Part shown: positions 1-9,112 of the stretch, in pieces | Layout of the letters: each line of letters opens with the position of its first letter | Numbering within the stretch: the first letter of the stretch is position 1 | Source of the DNA: Pseudomonas bubulae | GTDB taxonomy: Bacteria > Pseudomonadota > Gammaproteobacteria > Pseudomonadales > Pseudomonadaceae | Assembly (NCBI RefSeq): GCF_900618535.1 | Contig: NZ_UYJA01000003.1 | Location: forward strand, 558,001-622,000 | Length of the DNA stretch: 64,000 nucleotides | Direction of reading: 5' to 3' | The notes under the pieces: generated by a model | Database searches by the model: none | What the model saw: the letters and a program-made list of their open reading frames with translations, nothing else | What the model was told of the DNA's origin: nothing | Program-made: the position numbers and the translations under genes

Positions 1-1
1 G

Positions 2-463
2 CAGATTGTGCTGCGCGTTCTGGATGACCTGTGGAAAGACCACCTGTCGACCATGGACCACCTGCGCCACGGTATCCACTTGCGCGGTTATGCGCAGAAG
101 AACCCGAAGCAGGAGTACAAGCGCGAGTCGTTCAACCTGTTCTCCGAGCTGCTTGATTCGATCAAACGCGACTCGATCCGTGTGTTGTCCCACGTACAGG
201 TTCGTCGTGAAGACCCGGTCGAAGAGGAGGCGCGCCTGCGCCAGGAAGCTGAAGACCTGGCTTCGCGCATGCAGTTCCAGCATGCTGAAGCGCCGGGCCT
301 TGACCAGCCGGAGGCAATGGCCCAGGTGCTGCAAGGTGCTGACGTCGAAGATGTTGTGGCGGCAACCGAGCCTGTTCGTAGCGAGCAGAAGCTGGGTCGC
401 AACGAGCTGTGCCACTGCGGCTCGGGCAAGAAATACAAGCACTGTCACGGGCAAATCAACTAA
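2..463 (+). CDS. secA: Preprotein translocase ATPase SecA, C-terminal fragment (5' end outside window)
   Basis: SecA is the motor ATPase that drives preproteins through the SecYEG channel. Only the last 153 codons are in the window, so the reading frame enters from the left edge. The segment starts inside the helical scaffold/wing region ([28 protein letters not shown]). It then runs through a variable linker to the C-terminal zinc-binding motif [14 protein letters not shown], which in this family binds SecB and lipids. The stop is TAA at 461-463. A terminator-like hairpin follows at once. Identification is secure from the wording of both motifs. Nothing can be said about the ATPase domains, which lie upstream. 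Confidence 0.97.
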   Translation, partial: QIVLRVLDDLWKDHLSTMDHLRHGIHLRGYAQKNPKQEYKRESFNLFSELLDSIKRDSIRVLSHVQVRREDPVEEEARLRQEAEDLASRMQFQHAEAPGLDQPEAMAQVLQGADVEDVVAATEPVRSEQKLGRNELCHCGSGKKYKHCHGQIN

Positions 464-489
464 AGCCCGCTTCACCTGCTGAAACACCT

Positions 490-524
490 GCGCCGCGACC
501 GGCATTAGCCGTCGCGGCGTTTTA
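490..524 (+). terminator. Rho-independent terminator of secA
   Basis: A 9-bp GC-rich stem (491-499 pairing with 511-519) is extended by an inner GGC/GCC pairing. It is followed by a short T run, 27 bases after the secA stop. Confidence 0.75.
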
Positions 525-578
525 CCATTGAATTCCCGTCCTTTTGCGGCGGCGCACAGAACTTTTTAGGAGCGCGTC

Positions 579-1796
579 ATGGCTGTTGGTCTTGGTCCTT
601 TGCCTGTTTTGCACCCGGTGGCCGGTTTTGAACTGGGTATCGCTTCTGCCGGTATCAAGCGCGCAGGGCGCAAGGACGTGGTGATTATGCGCTGCGCCGA
701 AGGCTCCAGCGTGGCGGGTGTTTTCACCCTGAATGCGTTTTGCGCGGCCCCTGTGATTCTGGCCAAACAACGTGTGCAAGGCCCGGTTCGCTATTTGCTG
801 ACCAACACGGGCAATGCCAACGCCGGTACCGGTGAGCCGGGGCTGATCGCTGCAACCCGGACCTGCGCCAGGCTGGCTGAACTGACCGGCGTTGATGCCA
901 GTGCCGTGCTGCCGTATTCCACCGGGGTGATCGGCGAGCCGCTGCCTGTCGAGAAGATCGAAGGCGCATTGCAAGCCGCGCTGGACGATTTGTCCGAGAA
1001 CAACTGGGCCGAGGCTGCAACCGGCATCATGACCACCGACACCCTGCCAAAGGGTGCCAGCCGTCAGTTCGAGCATGAAGGCGTAACCATCACCGTGACC
1101 GGTATCAGCAAGGGTGCGGGCATGATTCGTCCAAATATGGCCACCATGCTGGGCTACATCGCCACCGACGCCAAAGTTGCCCGCGACGTGTTGCAAAACC
1201 TGCTGCTCGACGGTGCGAACAAGTCGTTCAACCGCATCACTATCGATGGCGATACTTCGACCAACGACTGCTGCATGCTGATTGCCACCGGCAAGGCTGC
1301 CCTGCCTGAAATTACAGAAGCCAGCGGCCCGCTGTTTGCCGCGTTGAAACGGGCGGTGCTGGAAGTCTGCATGGAGGTGGCGCAGGCCATCGTGCGTGAC
1401 GGTGAGGGTGCGACCAAGTTTGTCACCGTTGAAGTAAATGGCGGCGCCAATCACCAGGAGTGCCTGGACGTGGGGTACACCGTTGCACACTCGCCGCTGA
1501 TCAAGACCGCGCTGTTTGCCTCGGACCCGAACTGGGGCCGCATTCTGGCTGCAGTGGGCCGCGCAGGCGTGCCGGATCTGGACGTCAGCAAGATTGACGT
1601 GTTCCTGGGTGAAGTGTGCATTGCCAGCGGCGGCGCCCGTTCGGCCACTTACACCGAAGAGCAGGGCTCGGCAGTGATGGCTCGCGAAGAAATCACCATC
1701 CGCATCGAATTGGGTCGTGGTACCTGCAGCGAGACTATCTGGACCACTGACCTGTCCCACGAATACGTGAAAATCAACGCCGAGTACCGTACCTAA
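579..1796 (+). CDS. argJ: Bifunctional ornithine acetyltransferase / N-acetylglutamate synthase ArgJ
   Basis: ArgJ moves the acetyl group from N-acetylornithine to glutamate, which recycles acetyl in arginine synthesis. Bifunctional forms also make N-acetylglutamate from acetyl-CoA. The 405-residue protein has the family length. It contains the self-cleavage site PNMATML, where the precursor splits between A188 and T189 and T189 becomes the catalytic nucleophile. Also visible are TTDTLPK, NSFNRITIDGDTSTND-type wording (here KSFNRITIDGDTS) and the SDPNWGRI segment near the C-terminus. A GGAG ribosome site lies about 6 bases before the ATG. secA-argJ is the usual Pseudomonas neighbourhood. Whether the synthase activity is present cannot be read from sequence. 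Confidence 0.96.
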   Translation: MAVGLGPLPVLHPVAGFELGIASAGIKRAGRKDVVIMRCAEGSSVAGVFTLNAFCAAPVILAKQRVQGPVRYLLTNTGNANAGTGEPGLIAATRTCARLAELTGVDASAVLPYSTGVIGEPLPVEKIEGALQAALDDLSENNWAEAATGIMTTDTLPKGASRQFEHEGVTITVTGISKGAGMIRPNMATMLGYIATDAKVARDVLQNLLLDGANKSFNRITIDGDTSTNDCCMLIATGKAALPEITEASGPLFAALKRAVLEVCMEVAQAIVRDGEGATKFVTVEVNGGANHQECLDVGYTVAHSPLIKTALFASDPNWGRILAAVGRAGVPDLDVSKIDVFLGEVCIASGGARSATYTEEQGSAVMAREEITIRIELGRGTCSETIWTTDLSHEYVKINAEYRT

Positions 1797-1806
1797 GTCG
1801 TCTCGA

Positions 1807-1864
1807 CATCACGGGGTTGTCAGCCGATCCTGCGCGGGCAGCACCGTGATGCCTTGAGGGCATC
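1807..1864 (+). promoter_or_regulatory. Competing inverted repeats between argJ and the GST gene
   Basis: CATCACGG (1807-1814) is complementary to CCGTGATG (1844-1851). The right arm overlaps a second, shorter hairpin, GATGCC (1848-1853) with GGCATC (1859-1864). The two structures exclude each other. This could be an attenuator-like or mRNA-end structure, or chance. There is no T run. Confidence 0.2.
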
Positions 1865-1897
1865 AGATTTACCCCCTAATTCTCAAGGTGTCTGTGT

Positions 1898-2530
1898 ATG
1901 AGCTTCCACCTGATCATTGGCGACAAGTTGCACTCTTCGTGGTCCCTGCGTGGCGCGCTGGCGCTGGATCTGGCGGGTGCTGCCTACACCGAGACACTGA
2001 TAAAACTGGGTCAGCCGGATACCCGGGCACTGATTCTGCAACACTCGGCAACGGGTAAAGTACCGTTGCTCAAGACCGAACATGGCACCATCGCTGACTC
2101 GCTGGCGATTGCCGAATATCTGAATGAGCGTTTCCCTGCGGCCCAGTTATGGCCTGCAGATATCAAGGCACGGGCCCAGGCCCGATCGGCTTGCGCGCAA
2201 ATGCACAGCGGCTTTTTTGCGTTGCGGGGCAATCTGCCATTTGATTTGAGCCATGATCAGGCGCTGGTACCCATGCCGGCCGAGACTCAGGCCGACATCG
2301 AGCGCATCATTGCCTTGTGGGCAGAGTGCCGTGCTGTGGCCAGCGAACGCGGGCCGTACCTGTTCGGGCGGTTGAGTGTGGCTGATGCGTTTTTCGCGCC
2401 GGTGGCTGTGCGCCTTCGCACTTATCGCGTGGAGCTGTCAGCAGAAGATCAAGCGTATATCGACGCCATTTATCAATGGCCTGCGTTCAAAGCCTGGCAA
2501 CAGGCCGGATTAGAGGAAGTACAAGGGTGA
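1898..2530 (+). CDS. Glutathione S-transferase family protein
   Basis: This 210-residue cytosolic protein has the two-domain glutathione S-transferase plan. The N-terminal thioredoxin-like domain carries the SSWSLRG segment near residues 13-19 (serine-type active site). A cis-proline GKVPLL motif and the glutathione-contacting DSLAIAEYL follow. From about residue 85 there is an all-helical C-terminal domain. Members of this group conjugate or isomerise electrophiles with glutathione; the substrate is not predictable here. It overlaps the next gene by 3 bases, with the GTG start of the Nudix gene sharing bases with its TGA. The two are therefore probably co-transcribed and translationally coupled. 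Confidence 0.88.
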   Translation: MSFHLIIGDKLHSSWSLRGALALDLAGAAYTETLIKLGQPDTRALILQHSATGKVPLLKTEHGTIADSLAIAEYLNERFPAAQLWPADIKARAQARSACAQMHSGFFALRGNLPFDLSHDQALVPMPAETQADIERIIALWAECRAVASERGPYLFGRLSVADAFFAPVAVRLRTYRVELSAEDQAYIDAIYQWPAFKAWQQAGLEEVQG

Positions 2531-3471
2531 AACGAGTTCATGTGGCTGCGGCCGTTATCCGAGGCACAGACGGCAGCATTCTGATCGCTCGTCGCGCTGA
2601 CACTCAGCATCAGGGCGGTCTGTGGGAATTTCCCGGCGGCAAGGTCGAGGCCGGGGAATCGGTCGAAGCTGCACTGGCGCGCGAGCTGAAAGAAGAGTTG
2701 GGCATTACGGTCGAGGTGGCCCGGCCTCTGATCAAGGTTCAGCATGACTATCCGGATAAGCAGGTTCTGCTGGATGTATGGGAAGTTTCGGCGTTTTCCG
2801 GCGAACCTCATGGCGTAGAAGGTCAGCCACTGGCTTGGGTCAGTCAGCGCGAGTTGGTGGACTACAGGTTCCCTGACGCCAATCAGCCCATTGTGGCCGC
2901 TGCCCGCTTGCCCGATCAGTACCTGATTACGCCGGATGAACTGGAGACCCCTGAGCTGTTGCGCGGTATCCAGAAGGCGATTGCTGGCGGGATCAGGCTG
3001 ATTTCGTTGCGTGCCCCCAATGGGTACGACCCCAAGTACCGCGACCTGGCGGTGGACGCGACCGGCTTGTGTGCCGGCAAGGCGCAGTTGATGCTCAAGG
3101 GGCCGTTGGAGTGGTTGGGGGATTTTCCTTCGGCCGGCTGGCATCTGACGGCCGCGCAATTGCGCAAGTACGCCGCCAAGGGTCGGCCATTGCCAAAAGA
3201 CCGCTGGCTGGCTGCTTCATGCCATAACGCCGAGGAGCTGGCGCTGGCTGAACAGATGGATGTGGACTTCGTGACCCTGTCGCCGGTGCTGGCGACGCAG
3301 ACCCACCCTGATGCACAGCCACTGGGCTGGGAGCAGGCGCAGCAATTGATCGCCAATTTCAGCAGGCCGGTATTTTTGCTGGGTGGGCTCGGCCCGGATG
3401 ATCGCCAGCAGGCGTGGCAGATCGGTGCCCAGGGCGTGGCGGGTATTCGGGCGTTCTGGCCGCAGGTTTGA
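2527..3471 (+). CDS. Nudix hydrolase fused to a thiamine-phosphate-synthase-like domain (MutT-type)
   Basis: This is a 314-residue fusion. Residues about 1-130 form a MutT/Nudix hydrolase with the full Nudix box (GGKVEAGES...RELKEELGI), which in MutT removes oxidised dGTP from the nucleotide pool. Residues about 140-314 resemble the TIM barrel of thiamine phosphate synthase (DVDFVTLSPVLATQTHP, GGLGPDD). The GTG at 2527 is preferred over an in-frame ATG at 2476. It gives the normal Nudix N-terminus (VKRVHVAAAVIRG) and a GTGA overlap with the GST gene; the ATG would add 17 residues lying inside the GST gene. This architecture is common in Pseudomonas. The function of the second domain is unproven, and a dedicated thiE usually exists elsewhere. 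Confidence 0.92.
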   Translation: MKRVHVAAAVIRGTDGSILIARRADTQHQGGLWEFPGGKVEAGESVEAALARELKEELGITVEVARPLIKVQHDYPDKQVLLDVWEVSAFSGEPHGVEGQPLAWVSQRELVDYRFPDANQPIVAAARLPDQYLITPDELETPELLRGIQKAIAGGIRLISLRAPNGYDPKYRDLAVDATGLCAGKAQLMLKGPLEWLGDFPSAGWHLTAAQLRKYAAKGRPLPKDRWLAASCHNAEELALAEQMDVDFVTLSPVLATQTHPDAQPLGWEQAQQLIANFSRPVFLLGGLGPDDRQQAWQIGAQGVAGIRAFWPQV

Positions 3472-3523
3472 TGTGATTCGGAGGCTGTTGCGGGTCCCGC
3501 GACGGCATGCACGTTCTGTTGGT

Positions 3524-3576
3524 TGTGGGAGCGAGCCTGCTCGCGAACGACCTTCGCGAGCAGGCTCGCTCCCACA
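3524..3576. repeat. REP-type palindrome
   Basis: A perfect 23-bp inverted repeat (3524-3546 and 3554-3576) surrounds a 7-base spacer. The arm contains GGGAGCGAGCCTGCTCGCGA, the wording of repetitive extragenic palindromes in P. fluorescens-group genomes. It sits between two convergent genes, the usual location for REPs. Confidence 0.85.
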
Positions 3577-3590
3577 GATTCAGTTTTTCC

Positions 3591-3619
3591 TGTAGTCGCT
3601 GACGAGTAGAGCGACTACA
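3591..3619. terminator. Hairpin between convergent genes, possible terminator
   Basis: TGTAGTCGCT (3591-3600) pairs perfectly with AGCGACTACA (3610-3619) over a 9-base loop, just past the 3' end of the minus-strand adenosyltransferase gene. The T tract is weak on both strands. It may be part of the neighbouring REP cluster and not a true terminator. Confidence 0.4.
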
Positions 3620-3630
3620 AATGAACGACA

Positions 3631-4212
3631 TCAAGCCTTTGGTTTGGCAGCCGCCTGCCACAGGATCTCTGCAACCCCCTGGCGCTTGGCAATCAGGCGC
3701 GCGGCGACAAACAGCAAGTCAGACAAGCGATTGATATACGCCAGCCCCACACCTGCCAGTGGCTCCAATGCATTGAGCTGCTGGCAGCGGCGTTCGGCAC
3801 TACGTGCCAGGCTGCGGCAAACATGGGCCTGGGCTATCAGGCTCGAGCCGCCGGGCAGAATGAAGTTCTCCAGTGGCCCCAGCTCCTCATTCCAGCGATC
3901 GATCGCAGTTTCAAGCCGTTCGATCTCGGCAGCGTTAAGTGCCTGATATTCCGGCATCGCCAACTCACCCCCCAGGTCAAACAAACGGTGCTGACACGGC
4001 TCAAGCACCTCGATCAGCTCGTTGAGCCCCGGCTGGCTGGCACTGTGCTCGATGAGCCCGGCCAGGAGCAGGCCGACCTGGCTGTTAAGCGTATCGACTT
4101 CGCCGATGGCTTCTATGCGCGGGTGATCCTTGGGCACACGGCGACCGTCGCCAAGCCCTGTTTCGCCCTTGTCGCCGGTGCGGGTATAAATTTTCGATAA
4201 GCGAAAGCCCAT
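3631..4212 (-). CDS. PduO-type cob(I)alamin adenosyltransferase
   Basis: The enzyme transfers adenosine from ATP to reduced corrinoid to make coenzyme B12. The 193-residue protein opens with the family ATP-binding signature TRTGDKGETGLGDGRRVPKDHPR. It then has EAIGEVDTLNSQVG and, in the last third, the helix FILPGGSSLIAQAHVCRSLARSAERR, whose arginines contact ATP and cobalamin in this family. The ATG at 4210-4212 lies 2 bases after the stop of the upstream sensor kinase gene, so the two are probably one transcript. It belongs to the PduO/MMAB fold, not the CobA/BtuR fold. Pseudomonas annotations use several symbols for it, so none is given. Confidence 0.92.
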   Translation of the reverse strand: MGFRLSKIYTRTGDKGETGLGDGRRVPKDHPRIEAIGEVDTLNSQVGLLLAGLIEHSASQPGLNELIEVLEPCQHRLFDLGGELAMPEYQALNAAEIERLETAIDRWNEELGPLENFILPGGSSLIAQAHVCRSLARSAERRCQQLNALEPLAGVGLAYINRLSDLLFVAARLIAKRQGVAEILWQAAAKPKA

Positions 4213-4214
4213 GG

Positions 4215-6251
4215 TTACATTTCCACGTTGGTTGGTTCGGGGGAGGCCGGCTGGTTGCCGGCCAAGGGCAGGCGCAGGGTAAAACAGGTGCCTTGGCCCT
4301 GGGTTGAGTGCACTTCCATTTGGCCCTTGTGGTTGTTGGTAATGATGAAGTACGACACGGACAGGCCAAGCCCTGTGCCCTGGCCAACTTCCTTGGTGGT
4401 GAAGAAGGGCTCGAAAATTCGTTTGCGCACCGCCTCGGGCATACCGGCACCGTTGTCTTCGACCTGTATTTCCGCCCAGGGCGGGTTGAGCCTGGTGCGC
4501 AGGGTTATGCGTCCCGGCTCGCTCTGATCGGCACGTTGATGAATGGCCTGGGCGGCGTTCTTCAGCAAATTGAGCAGCACCTGCTCCAGTTCGTTGGGGA
4601 TGCCGGGCACCGGTCCCAGTTGCGGGTCGAACTGGCGAGTGATGGCTTGTCCCATAAAGTCAAAACCAATGGCCAGGTCGAAATCATTGCTGGCGATGTC
4701 CAGAGCCTGGTCAATCAGGGCCGACAGATCACAGGGGCTCATCTGCCGGTTGCTGCGGCGGCTGAAGCTGAGCATATGGGTGACAATTTTCGCCGCGCGT
4801 GCACCGGCCTGTTGAATGCCATCCAGTAGTTGCGGGATTTCCCGGGCCTGCAGGTAGTGGTTGACCACCTCCAGGTCGATGCCGGTCTGCTCGGCTTGTT
4901 CGATGTTCTTGGGCAACTCGCTCGACAGGCGCCTGCGAATGTTCTGTACGTTATGCAGGATCGCTCCCAGCGGATTGTTGATTTCGTGAGCCATACCGGC
5001 AGCCAGCCCGCCTACGGAAAGCATTTTTTCCGATTGCACCATCATGTCTTCCAGCGACAGGCGCTGGGTGATGTCATCGATGCGGATCACCACGCCGCGT
5101 CCACCACCGCCCATCAGGGGGTAAAAGGTCAGGGCATAGTGGCGGGCTTCCTCGCCCTGATTCCAGGTAACGCGTTCAATTTTTGCGACCTGGTGGTGCT
5201 CAATGGTGTCTTTGAGTTGCGGCAGGAAGGGCTTGAGAGGTTCAAATGCCAGCTCGATGGGCTTGTTCAGGGCTTCATCCAGCTGCGTGCCGGAGAGGGC
5301 GCTGGCTTCCTGGTTCCATTGGGTGACATAGAGCTGTTCGTCCAGTGCAATCAGCGCCGAAGGCATGGAGTCGATGATGCAGTTGAGGTAGTTCTGAAAA
5401 CCGGTAAGTTTTTTCTCGATTTTGCTGCGTACCTGGACTTCCAGTTCCAGCTTGCGATTGGTGTTGCGGGTTTCTTCGGCCAGCGACTGCGCTTGATCGT
5501 ACGCCTGGCGGGCCTCGTCCCGTGCGCGCTTGAGCGCTTGATCGCGTACTTCAATGCGCGACAGCATGGTGTTGAATGCCTCAGCCAGGCTACCGATTTC
5601 GTCGTTGTTGCCGGGCGCCGCGCGCAATGCGTAGTTCTCCTCGCGAGTGACCTGGCGGGACAGTTCTTCAAGGCGGTGAATAGGCTGGGTAATCAGGCGC
5701 TTGATCTGCCGCGCCACCACGAACCAGAGCAAAGCGCTGATGATCAGAATGCCCAGGCTGGCCGTTAGCGTGCCGGTATAGAACGCCATTGGCAGTTCGC
5801 TGCTGGCGATCAGCAACAAATGCCCGGGGGGCTGGTCGCCGTTATGCAGGCGGGTGATTTGATGGCTGCGCAGTTCGGTGAGGCTCCAGGCCTCAAGTTG
5901 ACGATAGTGCTCCGGAAGTGGCAGGTGTTCGCCGTGTTGCAGTTGTCCCAGCAGGTTGCCCGCGCTGTCATAAATGGCGGCAGCACGCAGGGGGGCGTAG
6001 CTGCCGATCTCGTTGAGCAGGGCTTTGGCGCTTTGCGGCGAGTCCAGTGCGTGGGTGATCAGGTCGGGGTTTGCGGTCAGCTTGCCCAGGGTTTGCAGGG
6101 CTTGCGGAGCCGTGCTCTCGTGGGAGATCCAGTACGCGACGCTGATAAACGTCAAGTTGGCCACCAGCAATACGGTGGCCAGCAAGGCGAGCAGGGCGGT
6201 CAGCAGCTTCTGGCCTACCGGGAGGTTTTCAAGGCGCTGGCGCAAGGGCAT
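4215..6251 (-). CDS. Membrane sensor histidine kinase with HAMP and PAS domains
   Basis: This 678-residue sensor has a transmembrane helix at about 14-43, a periplasmic domain of about 115 residues and a second helix at about 160-181. These lead to a HAMP linker (about 182-240), a short coiled coil, a PAS domain (about 285-400), HisKA with the phosphoacceptor H422 (AAGMAHEINNPLG) and an ATPase domain. The ATPase domain shows N561/N565-type N box, DNGAGMP, FEPFFTTK and GTGLGLS. The ATG at 6251 is chosen because it starts just before the first membrane helix; a longer open frame upstream has no recognisable domain. No response regulator is adjacent, so it acts through an unlinked partner. It lies 47 bases after panE and 2 bases before the adenosyltransferase gene. 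Confidence 0.9.
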   Translation of the reverse strand: MPLRQRLENLPVGQKLLTALLALLATVLLVANLTFISVAYWISHESTAPQALQTLGKLTANPDLITHALDSPQSAKALLNEIGSYAPLRAAAIYDSAGNLLGQLQHGEHLPLPEHYRQLEAWSLTELRSHQITRLHNGDQPPGHLLLIASSELPMAFYTGTLTASLGILIISALLWFVVARQIKRLITQPIHRLEELSRQVTREENYALRAAPGNNDEIGSLAEAFNTMLSRIEVRDQALKRARDEARQAYDQAQSLAEETRNTNRKLELEVQVRSKIEKKLTGFQNYLNCIIDSMPSALIALDEQLYVTQWNQEASALSGTQLDEALNKPIELAFEPLKPFLPQLKDTIEHHQVAKIERVTWNQGEEARHYALTFYPLMGGGGRGVVIRIDDITQRLSLEDMMVQSEKMLSVGGLAAGMAHEINNPLGAILHNVQNIRRRLSSELPKNIEQAEQTGIDLEVVNHYLQAREIPQLLDGIQQAGARAAKIVTHMLSFSRRSNRQMSPCDLSALIDQALDIASNDFDLAIGFDFMGQAITRQFDPQLGPVPGIPNELEQVLLNLLKNAAQAIHQRADQSEPGRITLRTRLNPPWAEIQVEDNGAGMPEAVRKRIFEPFFTTKEVGQGTGLGLSVSYFIITNNHKGQMEVHSTQGQGTCFTLRLPLAGNQPASPEPTNVEM

Positions 6252-6298
6252 GAGATGGCCATTTGATAAAAGAACAGAAGGGCAGGGTAGCGCGGCCC

Positions 6299-7304
<1,006 letters not shown>

Positions 7305-7379
7305 GCCCGCGCATTTTAACTGTCAGGTCAGGCGTGCTCCATCTGTGTTGAGCGCGCCGTTTATTATTGGAGAAATTAC

Positions 7380-7865
7380 ATGCCGTCGTTCGACGTGGTA
7401 TCCGAACTGGACAAGCACGAAGTCACCAACGCCGTCGAGAACGCCGTCAAGGAGCTGGACCGTCGTTATGACCTCAAGGGTAAAGGTACTTTCGAGTTCA
7501 AGGAAAAGGATTTGACGGTCAACTTGACCGCTGAAGCCGACTTCCAGCTCGAAGCCATGATCGAGATCCTCAAGCTGGCACTGGTCAAGCGCAAGATCGA
7601 CGTTCAGTGCCTTGAGGTCAAGGACGCTTACGCTTCGGGCAAGTTGATGAAGCAGGAAGCGGTGCTCAAGGAAGGCATTGATAAAGAGCTGGCGAAAAAG
7701 ATCGTCGCTCACGTCAAGGACGCCAAGCTCAAGGTTCAGGCCGCCATTCAGGGCGAGCAAGTGCGTATCACGGGTAAAAAACGTGATGACCTGCAAGAAG
7801 CCATCGCTGCGTTGCGTGCCAAAACGTTCGACATGCCGCTGCAGTTCAACAACTTCCGCGACTGA
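7380..7865 (+). CDS. yajQ: YajQ family nucleotide-binding protein
   Basis: This 161-residue cytosolic protein has two ferredoxin-like halves. It matches the family throughout: N-terminal [19 protein letters not shown], central [11 protein letters not shown] and C-terminal [10 protein letters not shown]. Family members bind nucleotides. The Xanthomonas homologue binds cyclic di-GMP and works with a LysR-type regulator, and the Pseudomonas homologues affect virulence and phage gene expression. The start is supported by a GGAG site (TTGGAGAAATTAC) before the ATG and by the promoter upstream. It is single-gene in appearance, with its own terminator-like hairpin downstream. Confidence 0.95.
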   Translation: MPSFDVVSELDKHEVTNAVENAVKELDRRYDLKGKGTFEFKEKDLTVNLTAEADFQLEAMIEILKLALVKRKIDVQCLEVKDAYASGKLMKQEAVLKEGIDKELAKKIVAHVKDAKLKVQAAIQGEQVRITGKKRDDLQEAIAALRAKTFDMPLQFNNFRD

Positions 7866-7922
7866 TCACCACCCGGGGAACCTCTGGCGATCATTGACGT
7901 CCGATTTTCCTGGGCGCTGCAG

Positions 7923-7957
7923 AAACGATTGAGCTGCCAGGGTGGCTCGATCGTTTT
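7923..7957 (+). terminator. Terminator-like hairpin after yajQ
   Basis: AAACGATTGAGC (7923-7934) pairs with GCTCGATCGTTT (7945-7956) with one G-T pair, giving a stem of about 12 bp followed by a short T run. It lies 58 bases past the yajQ stop and ahead of the mscS gene. Confidence 0.5.
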
Positions 7958-8001
7958 GCTGAATAAATGACGCTGGCTGGTAATGGCGTGAGGAGATAAA
8001 A

Positions 8002-8844
8002 ATGGATTTGAACACTGAAGTTGATCAATTGATCAAGGCCTCCCAGGCCTGGGTTCCGATGATCATGGAGTACGGCAGTCGCGTGCTGCTGGCACTGGTT
8101 ACCCTGGCTGTCGGCTGGTGGCTGATTAACCGCCTGACGACCAAGATCGGTCAGTTGCTGGCGTTGAGAAAGGCGGATCTTGCGCTGCAGGGCTTTATCA
8201 GCAGCCTGGCCAATATCATTCTCAAGATATTGCTGATTGTCAGTGTTGCATCGATGATCGGTATTCAGACCACCTCGTTTGTGGCAGCCATCGGTGCGGC
8301 AGGTCTGGCCATTGGCCTGGCATTGCAGGGCAGCTTGGCCAACTTTGCAGGTGGGGTACTGATTCTGTTGTTCCGCCCGTTCAAGATCGGTGACTGGATC
8401 GAAGCTCAAGGTGTAAGCGGGACTGTCGACAGCATTCAGATTTTCCACACGGTGCTGCGTACCGGTGACAACAAAACCGTCATCGTGCCAAACGGTAACC
8501 TGTCCAACGGCATCATCACCAACTACAACCGTCAGCCGACGCGCAAGGTGGTGTTTGATGTGGGTGTGGACTACGAAGCTGATCTGCAGAAGGTGCGTGA
8601 AGTGTTGTTGGCGCTGGCCGATGACCCGCGCGTGCTGAAGCAGCCTGCTCCGGTCGTTGTGGTGACTGCCTTGGGCGACAGTGCTATCACCATGTCGCTG
8701 CGGGTTTGGGTCAACACCCCGGATTACTGGGATGTACTCTTTATGCTCAACGAGCATTCGCGTGACCGCTTAAAGGCTGAAGGTATTGATATTCCTTTTC
8801 CGCAGCGTGTAGTACGTGTGGTTCAGGAAGTGGCTGCGGAATAA
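8002..8844 (+). CDS. mscS: Small-conductance mechanosensitive channel, MscS family
   Basis: MscS channels open under membrane tension and release solutes during osmotic downshift. At 280 residues this is close to E. coli MscS (286). It has three N-terminal membrane helices; the third is the Gly/Ala-rich pore helix around residues 92-128 (IGAAGLAIGLALQGSLANFAGG), followed by the beta domain motif FRPFKIGDWIE and VPNGNLSNGIITN. The rest forms the cytoplasmic vestibule. The ATG is preceded by GAGGAG about 9 bases upstream. A strong terminator follows, so it is likely monocistronic. Confidence 0.95.
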   Translation: MDLNTEVDQLIKASQAWVPMIMEYGSRVLLALVTLAVGWWLINRLTTKIGQLLALRKADLALQGFISSLANIILKILLIVSVASMIGIQTTSFVAAIGAAGLAIGLALQGSLANFAGGVLILLFRPFKIGDWIEAQGVSGTVDSIQIFHTVLRTGDNKTVIVPNGNLSNGIITNYNRQPTRKVVFDVGVDYEADLQKVREVLLALADDPRVLKQPAPVVVVTALGDSAITMSLRVWVNTPDYWDVLFMLNEHSRDRLKAEGIDIPFPQRVVRVVQEVAAE

Positions 8845-8883
8845 GGCCGGGAACTGCACCTGATTATTGAGTCAGGTCTGGAT

Positions 8884-8921
8884 AAACAATTAAAGGGGCT
8901 AAGGCCCCTTTAATTGTTTTT
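8884..8921 (+). terminator. Strong intrinsic terminator of mscS
   Basis: A 13-bp perfect stem (8887-8899 with 8904-8916) with a TAAG loop is followed by TTTTT. Flanking A/T pairs extend it. Confidence 0.92.
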
Positions 8922-9039
8922 GTCGCTTGTGGTCGCCGCTGCGAATGCATGATCGGACATATATGTATAACTGATAATTAGTTGCATTCGGCTCTGTTAG
9001 TTAGCTTGCTATATAACTTGGTCTTATGTCGGCCAATAA

Positions 9040-9071
9040 AAAGCCACGCCCTGAGACAGGTGCGTGGCTTT
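9040..9071 (-). terminator. Intrinsic terminator of oprD
   Basis: AAAGCCACGC (9040-9049) pairs with GCGTGGCTTT (9062-9071). Read on the minus strand the stem ends in a TTTTTATT tract. It lies 41 bases after the porin stop codon. Confidence 0.85.
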
Positions 9072-9112
9072 CACTAAACAGTGTGTTTGCAACTAGAGCC
9101 CTTAGGCCTCGG

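Noticed and set aside
522..1760. A 412-codon open frame antisense to argJ
   Set aside because: Same shadow effect of biased codon use; argJ with its catalytic motif occupies the other strand.
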